Assembly (NCBI GenBank): GCA_003246205.1
Contig: QKBC01000025.1
Span: 124,001 to 188,000 of the forward strand
Source: Flavobacterium haoranii
GTDB taxonomy: Bacteria > Bacteroidota > Bacteroidia > Flavobacteriales > Flavobacteriaceae
Reading direction: 5' to 3'
DNA: 64,000 nt
Made by a program: the position numbers and the translations under genes. The notes below the pieces were generated by a model. It was not told the origin of the DNA, did not search any database, and worked only from the letters and a program-made list of their open reading frames with translations. Of the stretch, positions 44,320 through 53,688 are shown piece by piece (positions within the stretch are counted from its first letter, which is position 1; each line of letters starts with the position of its first letter).

Positions 44320-45465
44320 ATGCACATTTGTTTTATCACGAATGAATACCCTAAAGAAGGCTTTCCTCACGGAGGAGTAGGTAGCTTTGTAAAAACCATG
44401 GCGGAAGCTTTGGTCAAAGAAAAGTACAGCGTTTCTGTAGTCGGGATGAATTATAACGATAAAGATGAAGAAGAGACACAACAAGGAGTAGCAATATACA
44501 GGATAAAGAAGAATAAAATAAAAGGTATTTCCTGGTTCTTTAATGCAATGGCAATTAATAAAACCATAAAAAAGATCCATAAAGAAAACCCTATAGATAT
44601 AGTAGAAACAGCCGAACTGGGCTTAGCTTTCATGCAAAAAATAAAAGGTATCAAATATGTGATACGATTGCATGGCGGTCATCATTTTTTTGCGGAAGCA
44701 GAAAAAAGAAAAATTGACAAATGGAAAGGCTTTCAGGAAAAAAGATCTTTTAAGAAAGCAGATGCTTTTATCGCCGTTTCGGAATATGTAAAACAGCATA
44801 CAGCTCAGTATCTAAGTTATAATGATAAACCCGTAGTCACTATTTTTAATCCGATAAATACGGATGTTTTTAATCCGGTTCTGGGTAAAGTTGAAGAAAA
44901 TACAATTACATTCGCAGGAACGGTTTGTGAAAAAAAAGGAGCCAGACAACTGATACAAGCTTTTCCTCTGGTTAAAAAAGAAGTGCCACAGTCCGTATTG
45001 AATATTTACGGACGGGATTGGTTCTTCCCGGATGGGAGTTCTTATGTTGAAATGCTCCGAAGAGAGGAATTACCTCAGATAGCGCCTTACGACCGAGATG
45101 TCATTTTTCATGGAAGTATAGCTTATCAGCAAATACCTGAAGTGTATGCAAAAGCTGAAGTTTGTGTATTTCCGTCGCACATGGAGACACTGGGGTTAGT
45201 TGCTCCTGAAGCAATGGCTATGGAAAAATCAGTTGTATTTACTGAAATGGGTCCGGGTCCGGAAGTAATTGTACCTTATGAGACCGGTTTGCTTTGTAAT
45301 CCTTATGAACCGAAAGATATAGCAGAAAAGATAATCTGGTTTTTTAAGAATAAAGAAAAAGCAAAGAACATAGCAAAACAGGCAAGAACCGTTGCTGTTG
45401 AGAAATTTTCATTGCCAAATAGTATAACCGAAAATATAGCATTCTATTCAAAAATAAAAGCATGA
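44320..45465 (+). CDS. Family 4 glycosyltransferase
   Basis: A GT-B retaining enzyme of 381 residues. CFITNEYPKEGFPHGGVGSF opens the acceptor domain, DIVETAELGLAF and VIRLHGGHHFF follow, and the donor domain has TFAGTVCEKKGARQLIQAF and the acidic PSHMETLGLVAPEAMAMEKS motif near 287-306. It overlaps the acetyltransferase gene after it by four bases. The role is the addition of one sugar in the second locus; the substrate cannot be predicted. Confidence 0.88.
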   Translation: MHICFITNEYPKEGFPHGGVGSFVKTMAEALVKEKYSVSVVGMNYNDKDEEETQQGVAIYRIKKNKIKGISWFFNAMAINKTIKKIHKENPIDIVETAELGLAFMQKIKGIKYVIRLHGGHHFFAEAEKRKIDKWKGFQEKRSFKKADAFIAVSEYVKQHTAQYLSYNDKPVVTIFNPINTDVFNPVLGKVEENTITFAGTVCEKKGARQLIQAFPLVKKEVPQSVLNIYGRDWFFPDGSSYVEMLRREELPQIAPYDRDVIFHGSIAYQQIPEVYAKAEVCVFPSHMETLGLVAPEAMAMEKSVVFTEMGPGPEVIVPYETGLLCNPYEPKDIAEKIIWFFKNKEKAKNIAKQARTVAVEKFSLPNSITENIAFYSKIKA

Positions 45466-46016
45466 TGAGTTGGGCAGGACTAATCGCAACCGATTATAGG
45501 AAATATAAAAAATACGGAGGTAATTTTTTCTCCATTGTGTTTTTGACACAGGGTTTTTGGGCTATTATGCAATATAGGATTGCCCATGCGGTCTATCGGA
45601 TGAGAGTTCCTTTGCTTAAGCAAATTCTGCAACTCTTTATGTTGTTGTGGCAAAAAGGAATTGAAATAACCACTGGGATTAGTATACCTGCTTCGGCTGT
45701 AATAGGCCATTCGTTCTATATAGGTCATTTCGGAGGTATTATTTTGAATGCTAATGTTTTGATGGGAGATAATTGCAATATTTCGCAAGGCGTTACGATT
45801 GGAGTTTCAGGTCAGGGAAGCAAAAGAGGAGTGCCTATCATTGGAGATGAAGTTTATATCGGAGCCAATGCAGTTCTGGCAGGAAAGATCGCAGTCGGGA
45901 GTAAAGCTGTAATAGGTGCTTGTTCTTTAGTCACAACCGATGTGCCTGAAAACGGAGTTATGTTAGGTGTTCCGGCGGTTAAAATTTCAGATAAAGGATC
46001 AACAGGTTATATTTAA
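45462..46016 (+). CDS. Serine O-acetyltransferase-like (CysE-like) hexapeptide acyltransferase
   Basis: A 184-residue acyltransferase with a short helical N-terminus and a left-handed beta helix. GHSFYIGHFGGIILNANVL, GDNCNISQGVTIG, DEVYIGANAVLAGKIAVG and GACSLVTTDVPENGVMLG are CysE-type repeats with the catalytic His in the GHF segment. It is shorter than housekeeping CysE (about 270) and lies between glycosyltransferases, so it more likely acetylates a sugar than serine. A 68-base gap with no convincing promoter follows. Confidence 0.85.
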   Translation: MMSWAGLIATDYRKYKKYGGNFFSIVFLTQGFWAIMQYRIAHAVYRMRVPLLKQILQLFMLLWQKGIEITTGISIPASAVIGHSFYIGHFGGIILNANVLMGDNCNISQGVTIGVSGQGSKRGVPIIGDEVYIGANAVLAGKIAVGSKAVIGACSLVTTDVPENGVMLGVPAVKISDKGSTGYI

Positions 46017-46084
46017 AAGATATCTCTTTAAACTAAAATGTTAATTTTGAACAAAATTAGTAACTTGCACTAAAAATTAAATTC

Positions 46085-47200
46085 TTGGAACTTCTCGTTA
46101 TTTCTTCAGCACCATTAATTCATAAGGAAGAAAAATGGTTTATGTATGGGCCCTATCAGAAAGAAATGAAAATCTGGGCTTCGCATGTAGATCAAATCCG
46201 GTTTTGTTGTCCGATCTGGAAAGAAGACAGAAAATTATTGATAGATGAAATAACGTTTCCGATAGAACCAACTATTGAGCTTAAAGAATTTGACATTCAA
46301 TCGCTTTATAAATTACCAAAGGCGATTTGGCTTTCAATCCTTAATTTCTTTATCATTCTTAAGGCAATGAAAAATGCCGATCACATTCATTTACGTTGCC
46401 CGGGAAATATAGGATTATTAGCATCTTTAGCTCAGATTTTTTATCCTAAAAAGAAGAAAACGGTCAAATATGCCGGAAATTGGGATCCGAAAAGTAAACA
46501 GCCGTGGAGTTATCGTTTGCAGAAACGGATCGTAGGAAATACTTTTTTAACCCGAAATATGCAGGTGTTGGTTTATGGAGAATGGCCGGATCAGACTAAG
46601 AATATTAAACCTTTTTTCACGGCAACTTATTCCGAACAGGAGAAACTTCCTGTTGTAGAACGAGATTATTCTTCCGAAATGCAATTCTTGTTCATAGGAA
46701 CATTGTCTAAAGGAAAACAACCTTTGTGGGCAATACAATTTGTAGAAGGACTTTATAAGAAAGGATTTAAGGTGTGCTTAGATATGTTCGGAGAAGGGAC
46801 AGAACGAGAACAGTTGACACATTATATAAAGGAAAAAGGATTAGAAACGATCATTACTTTACACGGAAACCAACCTAAAGCTGTAGTGAAAGAAAGACTG
46901 CAAGTATCTCACTTTTTAATTTTGCCGTCCAAATCAGAAGGCTGGCCTAAAGTTGTTGCAGAAGCTATGTTTTGGGGATGTGTCCCGGTTGTGACTCCGA
47001 TATCTTGTGTTTCCTGGATGTTAGGCGGTGGCGAAAGAGGTATTTTAGTCTCCGACTCCCCGGAAAAAGAAGCTGAAAAATTTACAGAGATGTTTTCAGA
47101 ATCCGGATTCAAGAACATGTCAAAAGCCGGAGAGAACTGGTCCAGAACCTATACCCTTGAGTATTTTGAAACAGAAATATCGGATTTATTAAAAGAATAG
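46085..47200 (+). CDS. Family 4 glycosyltransferase
   Basis: A GT-B enzyme of 371 residues starting at TTG 46085 (ELLVISSAPLIHKEEKW); no in-frame ATG fits the first beta strand. HIHLRCPGNIGLLASLAQI marks the acceptor half; FLFIGTLSKGKQPLWAIQF and LPSKSEGWPKVVAEAMFWGC near 280-299 mark the donor half, with an acidic E-x7-E motif. It is followed two bases later by the broken sulfotransferase. It has its own preceding gap, so it may be separately transcribed. Sugar specificity unknown. Confidence 0.87.
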   Translation: MELLVISSAPLIHKEEKWFMYGPYQKEMKIWASHVDQIRFCCPIWKEDRKLLIDEITFPIEPTIELKEFDIQSLYKLPKAIWLSILNFFIILKAMKNADHIHLRCPGNIGLLASLAQIFYPKKKKTVKYAGNWDPKSKQPWSYRLQKRIVGNTFLTRNMQVLVYGEWPDQTKNIKPFFTATYSEQEKLPVVERDYSSEMQFLFIGTLSKGKQPLWAIQFVEGLYKKGFKVCLDMFGEGTEREQLTHYIKEKGLETIITLHGNQPKAVVKERLQVSHFLILPSKSEGWPKVVAEAMFWGCVPVVTPISCVSWMLGGGERGILVSDSPEKEAEKFTEMFSESGFKNMSKAGENWSRTYTLEYFETEISDLLKE

Positions 47201-47202
47201 AT

Positions 47203-47558
47203 ATGATTTTCCCCGAGTTTGTCAGAAATGAAGTAAATAGTATGAAGCCTTCAGGAGAGTTCTTCGCTGGTCTTTTTAGAAGAATATTCAATAAAAGGAA
47301 GGAGAAAGTCTTTGTGATAGGTTATCATAAAACAGGAACCTCTTCATTAGGCAAGGCAATACTTACGTTGGGATTCAGAGTATGCGGAAGTTTAAAAGAA
47401 GGATACGGATATATTTAGTGATAGTGAAAAAATACATATAAGTTCACAAACAATACAACTCATTGGTAAGAAATTTTTTCCATGCTAATAAAGACAGTAA
47501 TAGAAATATACTCGGGGCAAAGTTTAAAAAGTTCGTTAAGGAAGTACTGTATAAATAA
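47203..47558 (+). pseudogene. Decayed sulfotransferase gene
   Basis: The first 71 codons (47203-47418) encode the N-terminus of a sulfotransferase: VFVIGYHKTGTSSLGKAIL holds the PAPS 5'-phosphosulfate loop, then a stop appears after GYGYI. In a different frame, from about 47442 to the stop at 47556-47558, the sequence reads NFFHANKDSNRN and ends KFKKFVKEVLYK, which resembles the C-terminal tail of such enzymes (a PFPHANK-like segment). The middle, including the 3'-phosphate motif, is gone, consistent with an internal deletion and frameshift. A functional 71-residue peptide is unlikely because it lacks half of the cofactor site. Confidence 0.7.
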
Positions 47559-47636
47559 TTCTCGGAAAATTGAATAGAATCTTTCAATTAAGGTCTCTAT
47601 CAATATTTCGTATATTTACAAACTAATTTTTTAAAA

Positions 47637-48737
47637 GTGCAAAAGCAGAACATACGAATCGTCCAACTTATTGATAGTTTAGAACCTGGCGGTGCTGAAC
47701 GAATGGCTGTTACTTATGCCAATGCTTTAGTAAAGCAACTTTCTTTTTCTGGTTTGGTAGCCACCCGTAAGGAGGGGCTTCTGAAAGGACAGTTAGATGA
47801 TACTGTTACATATGCTTTTTTGAATAAACAAAGACAGTTAGATTTCAAAGCTTTATGGCGTTTGCGTCAGTTTTGCAAACAATATCAAGTAGAATATATT
47901 CATGCACATAGTTCCTCTTTTTTTTGGGCTGTTTTAGTAAAGTTAACGTTGCCAAAAATAAAGGTTATTTGGCACGATCATTATGGGAATAGCGAGTTTT
48001 TAGCGCAACGAAATCCTCAAATTTTAGCATGGTGTTCCTATTGTTTTTCTGCTATTTTAGTAGTAAATGAGCAATTAAAGCAATGGAGTGAACGTTTTTT
48101 ACATTGTTCAAAAGTTGCGTATTTGCCTAATTTCGTGAGTGAATCTAACGACACTTTAAATAAGACAACTTTCTTAAAGGGAGAGAATGGTAAAAGAATT
48201 GTTTTATTAGCTAATTTACGTCAGCAGAAAAATCATTTTTTTTTAGTACAAATTGCTCAGCAGTTAAAAGAATCTCATCCCGATTGGACTTTTCATTTGG
48301 TAGGAAAAGATTTTCATGATAGTTATTCTGCTGAATTAAAAGAAAAAATAATTAGATTAAATTTAAGTGAAACAGTATATCTATACGGTTCTAAAGAAGA
48401 TATTCCCAATATTTTACAACAAGCTGCTATTGGTATTTTGACTTCAAGATCGGAAGGTTTGCCAGTAGCACTTTTAGAGTATGGAATTAATAGTTTACCA
48501 ATAGTAACAACTGCAGTTGGTGAAATTCCGCAAATAATAAAAAATGAGTCTGAAGGGTTTTTAGTTGAGGTTGGGGATCTAAATGGATTTGTAAATTCTT
48601 TAAAACGGTTAATGGGAGATAGTGAACTTAGGATAAAATTGGGGAATCATTTTAAAGAGATAATAGAAAAGAATTATACGGAAACCGCTGTTTTTAAACA
48701 ATATTTTAGTTTGATTGATGAAAGTAGAAACCTCTAG
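47637..48737 (+). CDS. Family 4 glycosyltransferase
   Basis: A GT-B enzyme of 366 residues from GTG 47637. RIVQLIDSLEPGGAERMAV is the classical GT4 start; EYIHAHSSSFFWAVLVKL and VIWHDHYGNSEF follow, and the donor half has VLLANLRQQKNHFFLVQI and LTSRSEGLPVALLEYGINSL near 280-299. A TATATTTA sequence at 47611-47618 is a one-mismatch -7 element just upstream. The gene follows the broken sulfotransferase and overlaps the polymerase-like gene by 20 bases. Donor unknown. Confidence 0.88.
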   Translation: MQKQNIRIVQLIDSLEPGGAERMAVTYANALVKQLSFSGLVATRKEGLLKGQLDDTVTYAFLNKQRQLDFKALWRLRQFCKQYQVEYIHAHSSSFFWAVLVKLTLPKIKVIWHDHYGNSEFLAQRNPQILAWCSYCFSAILVVNEQLKQWSERFLHCSKVAYLPNFVSESNDTLNKTTFLKGENGKRIVLLANLRQQKNHFFLVQIAQQLKESHPDWTFHLVGKDFHDSYSAELKEKIIRLNLSETVYLYGSKEDIPNILQQAAIGILTSRSEGLPVALLEYGINSLPIVTTAVGEIPQIIKNESEGFLVEVGDLNGFVNSLKRLMGDSELRIKLGNHFKEIIEKNYTETAVFKQYFSLIDESRNL

Positions 48738-50085
48738 TGACTATATAAAGTTTATTTTATTACATATTATTTTAGGAGTAATATGTTTTTTGTTACCAAG
48801 CCTCACAAAACTATATTCTTTAATAGTTTTTGGGGGAGGTTTGTGGTACGTTATTAAAAATCAGAATAGAAATCAAGAGGTGTTATATGTAGCCTCTTAT
48901 ATAACCGCAATAGAGGTTTTTTTTAGGATGACCAACGGAATGCACTTCAGTGAATATGGGAAATATTCTATTATTATCCTAATGGTGCTAGGAATGTTCT
49001 ATAGCGGAATAAAAAAAGGAGCTATGATCTATGTATTCTTTTTGATCCTATTAATTCCGGGAATTCTGGTAGGAGTTCAAACTTTAAGGTTTGATACCAA
49101 TATTCGAAAAGCCATAGCCTTTAATATTTCCGGCCCTGCCTGTTTGGGTATCAGTGCGATCTATTGTATAGGAAGAAACATAACATTCGAAAAGATAAAA
49201 GATATTTTAACAACAATGACCTTGCCTTTAGCAACGGTAACTACATATATCTTTTTATTTACTCCAAGTGTAAAAAATGTAGTGACTAATACGCAATCTA
49301 ATTTTGAGGCTTCAGGAGGATATGGTCCCAATCAGGTTTCTACAATTCTAGGATTGGGGATGTTCTTGTTTTTTGTTCAGATATTATTCAATTCTAAAAA
49401 TAAAAAATTGGTATTAATTAATACAGCTTTGTTAGCATTAGTAGCATTCAGGGCTATTGTAACTTTTTCGAGAGGAGGAGTTATTACTGGTCTAGCAATG
49501 ATAGGAGGATTAGCCTTTTTTACCTTTATTGTTTTAAATTTAAAAGCAAAAGGGAAATTTGTAGTGTACTTGGTTACCGGATTTATTTTAAGTATAGGAA
49601 TTTGGGCATACAGTTCCTTACAAACAGGGGGGATGATTGATAAACGATATGCGAATCAGGATATAAAAGGTAGGGAAAAAGAAAGTAAATTATCCGGTAG
49701 GGAAACATTGATGAATACGGAAATTCAGATGTTTTTGGATAATCCGATTTTAGGTGTAGGAGTAGGAAAGAATAAAGAGTATAGAGAAGAATTAACAGGT
49801 ATTGAGTCCGCTTCACATAATGAAATTACCAGAATGCTGGCCGAGCATGGTTTATTTGGAATCATAGCCTTTGTAATTTTACTTGCAGTGCCGATATTTA
49901 TGTATTTGAACAACCGACAGAATATATTCCTTTTTTCTTTTGTCGTGTTTTGGGCATTAACGATCAATCACGCCGCTATGAGGTTGGCAGCACCGGCATT
50001 TATTTACGCATTATCATTACTCAATATTCAGTTTACAGATACCAATACCAATGAAACTACTGTACATAGGGAACAAACTAGCTAA
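48718..50085 (+). CDS. O-antigen polymerase/ligase family membrane protein (Wzy/WaaL-like)
   Basis: A 455-residue polytopic membrane protein with about ten to twelve hydrophobic helices. Between the later helices lies the loop DNPILGVGVGKNKEYREEL followed by ASHNEITRMLAEHGLFGI, the hallmark of the Wzy_C/O-antigen ligase family. It would polymerise repeat units or join the glycan to lipid A in the periplasm. I choose ATG 48718 over TTG 48715. Both ends overlap glycosyltransferase genes (20 and 35 bases). It is the only polymerase or ligase candidate in the window, and which of the two activities applies cannot be told. Confidence 0.85.
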   Translation: MKVETSSDYIKFILLHIILGVICFLLPSLTKLYSLIVFGGGLWYVIKNQNRNQEVLYVASYITAIEVFFRMTNGMHFSEYGKYSIIILMVLGMFYSGIKKGAMIYVFFLILLIPGILVGVQTLRFDTNIRKAIAFNISGPACLGISAIYCIGRNITFEKIKDILTTMTLPLATVTTYIFLFTPSVKNVVTNTQSNFEASGGYGPNQVSTILGLGMFLFFVQILFNSKNKKLVLINTALLALVAFRAIVTFSRGGVITGLAMIGGLAFFTFIVLNLKAKGKFVVYLVTGFILSIGIWAYSSLQTGGMIDKRYANQDIKGREKESKLSGRETLMNTEIQMFLDNPILGVGVGKNKEYREELTGIESASHNEITRMLAEHGLFGIIAFVILLAVPIFMYLNNRQNIFLFSFVVFWALTINHAAMRLAAPAFIYALSLLNIQFTDTNTNETTVHREQTS

Positions 50086-51058
50086 GCACGGTATAAATGC
50101 AACTACTGTTGAAACGTTAGGCAAAGCACTACAAGAAGAAGGGTATGAAGTAGTTTCTGTTTCCGATAAAAAGAATTTTTTCAACAGAATCATAGAAATG
50201 GCGATCGCTTGCGCTTTTCAGAAGAATGTTGATTTTGTTCTGATAGACGCTTATAGTACTAAAGCTTTTTGGTATGCTTTTTTGTGTAGTCAGATTTGTA
50301 GGATGCGAAAGATACGCTATATACCTGTTTTGCATGGTGGTAACTTGCCGGAAAGACTAAAAAAGAATCCTCGTTTAACACGAATGATCTTTGCTCACGC
50401 CTATAAAAATTCTGCACCATCAGGTTATTTGAAAAGTGTTTTTGAATCTCATGGTTATACCAATGTCGTTTTTATACCGAACTCAATAGAAATTGAGCAG
50501 TATCCTTTTAAAAGAAGAGAACAATTTAAACCCGATTTACTTTGGGTAAGAGCATTTGCTGAAATTTATAACCCTGAAATGGCTGTCCGTGTTTTGCAAA
50601 AAGTAGCGGAAAAATACCCGGAAGCTAGCTTAACAATGGTTGGACCCGATAAAGAGAATATTCAGGAAAAAGTAAAACAATTGGCTGATACATTAAAACT
50701 GAAAGTGACTTTTACAGGGAAATTAACGAAAGAAGAGTGGTGGAAGCTTTCTGAATCATTTGATTTTTTCATTAATACCACTCATTTTGATAATACCCCG
50801 GTTAGTGTAATGGAAGCTATGGCACTTGGTATTCCTGTTATTTCAACCAATGTGGGGGGATTACCTTTCTTGTTAGAAGATCAAAAAAATGCTATTCTTG
50901 TTCCGGACGGAGCCGTTGAGGAAATGACTTCGGCTATTTTAGAATTAATACAAAATTCGTTAAAAGCACAGCAATTAGTTCAGGCAGCAAGAAATAAAGC
51001 CGAGCAGTGGGATTGGAAAGTAGTAAAAGAGTTGTGGAAAGAATTATTTTTAGGTTAA
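50051..51058 (+). CDS. Family 4 glycosyltransferase
   Basis: A GT-B enzyme of 335 residues. LLYIGNKLAKHGINATTVET is the first strand and helix; VDFVLIDAYSTKAFWYAFL and YIPVLHGGNLPERLKK follow. The donor half has LLWVRAFAEIYNPEMAVRVL and NTTHFDNTPVSVMEAMALGI near 238-257. The ATG lies 35 bases inside the polymerase-like gene, a long overlap that suggests translational coupling. A 67-base gap and promoter element separate it from the WcaJ-like gene. Sugar specificity unknown. Confidence 0.88.
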   Translation: MKLLYIGNKLAKHGINATTVETLGKALQEEGYEVVSVSDKKNFFNRIIEMAIACAFQKNVDFVLIDAYSTKAFWYAFLCSQICRMRKIRYIPVLHGGNLPERLKKNPRLTRMIFAHAYKNSAPSGYLKSVFESHGYTNVVFIPNSIEIEQYPFKRREQFKPDLLWVRAFAEIYNPEMAVRVLQKVAEKYPEASLTMVGPDKENIQEKVKQLADTLKLKVTFTGKLTKEEWWKLSESFDFFINTTHFDNTPVSVMEAMALGIPVISTNVGGLPFLLEDQKNAILVPDGAVEEMTSAILELIQNSLKAQQLVQAARNKAEQWDWKVVKELWKELFLG

Positions 51059-51072
51059 TTTCTATTTTTGAT

Positions 51073-51106
51073 TTGTTAAAAAGTCTAAATAAATTCATTA
51101 TTTTGC
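51073..51106 (+). promoter_or_regulatory. Putative promoter of the WcaJ-like gene
   Basis: TATTTTGC at 51099-51106 is a close variant of the -7 element (one T short of TAnnTTTG), with TTG at 51073-51075 as a possible -33 element and a 23-base spacer. It lies in the 67-base gap before ATG 51126. Confidence 0.4.
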
Positions 51107-51125
51107 GTAACAATTTTTAAAAAAG

Positions 51126-52508
51126 ATGTCCCCAAAGAAGAAAATGCATTTCGAAATTTCCGAACGAAAAGTACTATTGCGTATTTTCGACATCTTTTTT
51201 GTGTTTTTATTTTTGAGGGTTATCGGTGATTTTTTTGAGTTTAATTACTTTTCCATTACAATAGATAATTATTATTGGGCAATTGTATTAGCAATATATC
51301 TGACGACTATCGGGACAATTTTTGAAATGTATAATCTACAAATATCCAGTAACCGTTATCAGATTATTAAAAGTATTATTTTAACAACTGCTGTAACGAC
51401 TCTGATCTATTTGTTGACTCCGTTTTATACGCCTGTATTACCTTCTAACCGTTTGCAGATTATTTTATTCTTTGTTTCCATCTTTACGGCACTTTTAGTT
51501 TGGCGCCTCCTTTATATTCAATTTTTAGCATCCAATCGTTTTTTTAAGAATGTTGTTTTTGTAGGAAGCAGTAAAAAAATTGAAGAGCAAATACAAGATC
51601 TTATAAAGGGGAATCCGCACTACATTGTAAGAGGATTTGTAGCAACAGATGAAAAACGTAAAGAAACCGATTTAAAAGAAATAGGTATAGACGAACTGAA
51701 AAAGTTTGTGTATGAAAAAGGGATTTCAGAAGTTGTAGTAACAAATGATTCCAATAAATCCATTTCGGTAGAACTATACGATAAATTATTGACTTTATTA
51801 GAACAAGGAATTGTAATTAAACAATATGCTGATGTTTACGAATCTGCAACATATCGTTTGCCGATTCATTTTGATGATAAAGAATTATATAAGTTTTTCC
51901 CCTTTAGCAGAAGTAATCAAAATAAACTGTATTTGTTTTATACACGTTTCTTTGATATTGTTTTTTCGGTGCTTGGATTATTAGGATTGTTCTTGTTGTT
52001 GCCTTTTATCATAATGTTTAACTTTATTGGGAACAGAGGCCCTTTGTTTTATAAACAAGAACGAATAGGCAAAAACGGAGAACCTTTTAAAATCGTAAAA
52101 TTGCGAACTATGGTAGTAGACGCGGAAAAACATGGTGCTGTTTTTGCAAGAGTCAATGATGCCCGGATAACTCCTATAGGCCGACTTTTGAGAAAGTCTC
52201 GACTAGATGAAGTTCCTCAGTTTATCAATGTGTTAAAAGGAGAAATGGCAATTATTGGTCCGCGACCTGAACGATCTGTTTTTGTTGAACAAATTGCCGA
52301 GAATATTCCTCTATACAGAACGCGTCATGTGATTAAACCGGGGCTTACGGGTTGGGCACAAGTAAATTATCCATATGGTGAAAATCTGGAAGATAGTTTA
52401 ATGAAATTACGTTACGATTTATATTATATTAAACATCGTAGTTTGTTTTTGGATATCAATATTGTGGTGAAAACGTTGAGTACTGTTCTATTCTTCAGAG
52501 GACAGTAA
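51126..52508 (+). CDS. Polyprenyl glycosylphosphotransferase, WcaJ-like long form
   Basis: A 460-residue initiating transferase of the long form. It has four N-terminal membrane helices (about 15-115), a CoA-binding-like domain (FVGSSKKIEEQIQDL near 143), a fifth hydrophobic helix near 279-300, and the C-terminal sugar transferase domain with ERIGKNGEPFKIVKLRTM, SRLDEVPQFINVLKGEMA, IIGPRPERS and KPGLTGWAQVNYPYGE. It would put a hexose-1-phosphate on undecaprenyl phosphate. It is the third initiating enzyme in the window and the last gene of the second locus; a minus-strand gene converges on it eight bases later. Confidence 0.92.
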   Translation: MSPKKKMHFEISERKVLLRIFDIFFVFLFLRVIGDFFEFNYFSITIDNYYWAIVLAIYLTTIGTIFEMYNLQISSNRYQIIKSIILTTAVTTLIYLLTPFYTPVLPSNRLQIILFFVSIFTALLVWRLLYIQFLASNRFFKNVVFVGSSKKIEEQIQDLIKGNPHYIVRGFVATDEKRKETDLKEIGIDELKKFVYEKGISEVVVTNDSNKSISVELYDKLLTLLEQGIVIKQYADVYESATYRLPIHFDDKELYKFFPFSRSNQNKLYLFYTRFFDIVFSVLGLLGLFLLLPFIIMFNFIGNRGPLFYKQERIGKNGEPFKIVKLRTMVVDAEKHGAVFARVNDARITPIGRLLRKSRLDEVPQFINVLKGEMAIIGPRPERSVFVEQIAENIPLYRTRHVIKPGLTGWAQVNYPYGENLEDSLMKLRYDLYYIKHRSLFLDINIVVKTLSTVLFFRGQ

Positions 52509-52515
52509 TTTTTTA

Positions 52516-53667
52516 CTAAAGATTATTTTTCTTAAATGTAAAAAAGATTAGGCTATTCCGACTCTTTTGACTCAAAGCAATTTTGGCTAATAAAACAAAA
52601 TGAGCTATAATAAAAGGCATAACAATTCCTAAGTGAATTTTATTCAACATATAGACCAAATATCCCAAAAGCATAGTGATTAGTATTTTGGCTGTCAGAA
52701 TACTTTGTTGAAGTTTAGACTTGATTAAAAAGAAAAATAGAACCAGATAAAACGGATTGAAAAGTAAAGCATTATAATTCCACAAAACTTCTTCGTGATC
52801 AGAGTATAATCCTACGGAGCAGAAAAAAATACCTAATAATCCTAAAATAAAGAAATACGTGTAAGTTAGCCAGTTCTTTTGTGCTAAAACAATTAAAAGT
52901 AAAACAATTATAACGGTATAAATACTGTTGAAAATAGAAGGAGAAAAATTATTTTCCGGAGCTTCATAAATTGTTTTAGTTGTTTGTGCTAACGGTTTTC
53001 CATTATATTGTGCTTGCTCTAATGATTTGATAAATTCTAAAGGAAGAAATAATTTTTCTGCAGGCCGATCCACTTTAGCCCCGAAAATGATATTGATACC
53101 TAGTTTTTCAAAAAAATGATTTTCCACATAAGGATACAAAATTTCACGATAGGTTTGCGTAACAGGCTTTACACTGGTAACGATTTCACTTCCCAGCACC
53201 TCATTTACTTTATCAATAACCATAGTCGTACAATTACGGTCAATGAATTTATAAGTATAAAAGCGTTCTTCGGAATGAAGTGATCGCCATAATTTGTTGA
53301 ATAAGGTTTGCTTTTGTTCCGGAGTAAGATTTAAATCCTGTTCATAAATAGAACGTTGTTCTATTCTGTAATTATATTCAAATTCATTAAAAGAATCAGT
53401 GGTAACAAAATATTGTAAATCACCTTTAATAAATTTTAAAGCAAAATTAGGCGTTGAAAAATCAAAAGCACCATAATTAAATACAATATCTAAAAAATTA
53501 ATTCGATCATAAATACGAATAGCCGTATGCCCATAAAGAGAATAAGATTCGTTTCCGGTTCCGCAATTTAGAATACTAACTTTAGCATCTTTTGATAAGA
53601 TGATATCTTGAGAAAAAATAGAAGTGAAAGTTAATAAAGCAACCAGAAGAATTAATTTTCGTATCAT
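52516..53667 (-). CDS. DUF4105 domain membrane protein
   Basis: A 383-residue protein with a signal peptide (KLILLVALLTFTSIFSQ) and a periplasmic DUF4105 domain (about 25-230), recognised by NCGTGNESYSLYGHTAIRIYD and YKFIDRNCTTMVIDKVNEVL; the latter gives a Cys of a possible papain-like site. Four or five hydrophobic helices follow in the C-terminal 140 residues. The domain is shared with the N-terminal part of lacto-N-biosidase but has no assigned activity here that I know of. It lies 21 bases after a PorV-family gene on the same strand. Confidence 0.8.
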   Translation of the reverse strand: MIRKLILLVALLTFTSIFSQDIILSKDAKVSILNCGTGNESYSLYGHTAIRIYDRINFLDIVFNYGAFDFSTPNFALKFIKGDLQYFVTTDSFNEFEYNYRIEQRSIYEQDLNLTPEQKQTLFNKLWRSLHSEERFYTYKFIDRNCTTMVIDKVNEVLGSEIVTSVKPVTQTYREILYPYVENHFFEKLGINIIFGAKVDRPAEKLFLPLEFIKSLEQAQYNGKPLAQTTKTIYEAPENNFSPSIFNSIYTVIIVLLLIVLAQKNWLTYTYFFILGLLGIFFCSVGLYSDHEEVLWNYNALLFNPFYLVLFFFLIKSKLQQSILTAKILITMLLGYLVYMLNKIHLGIVMPFIIAHFVLLAKIALSQKSRNSLIFFTFKKNNL

Positions 53668-53688
53668 AATACTGCTGTTTCCAAAAGA

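Noticed and set aside
46061..46068. TAACTTGC as a -7 element for the glycosyltransferase at 46085
   Set aside because: It departs from TAnnTTTG, and the nearest TTG is 11 bases upstream; support is too weak.
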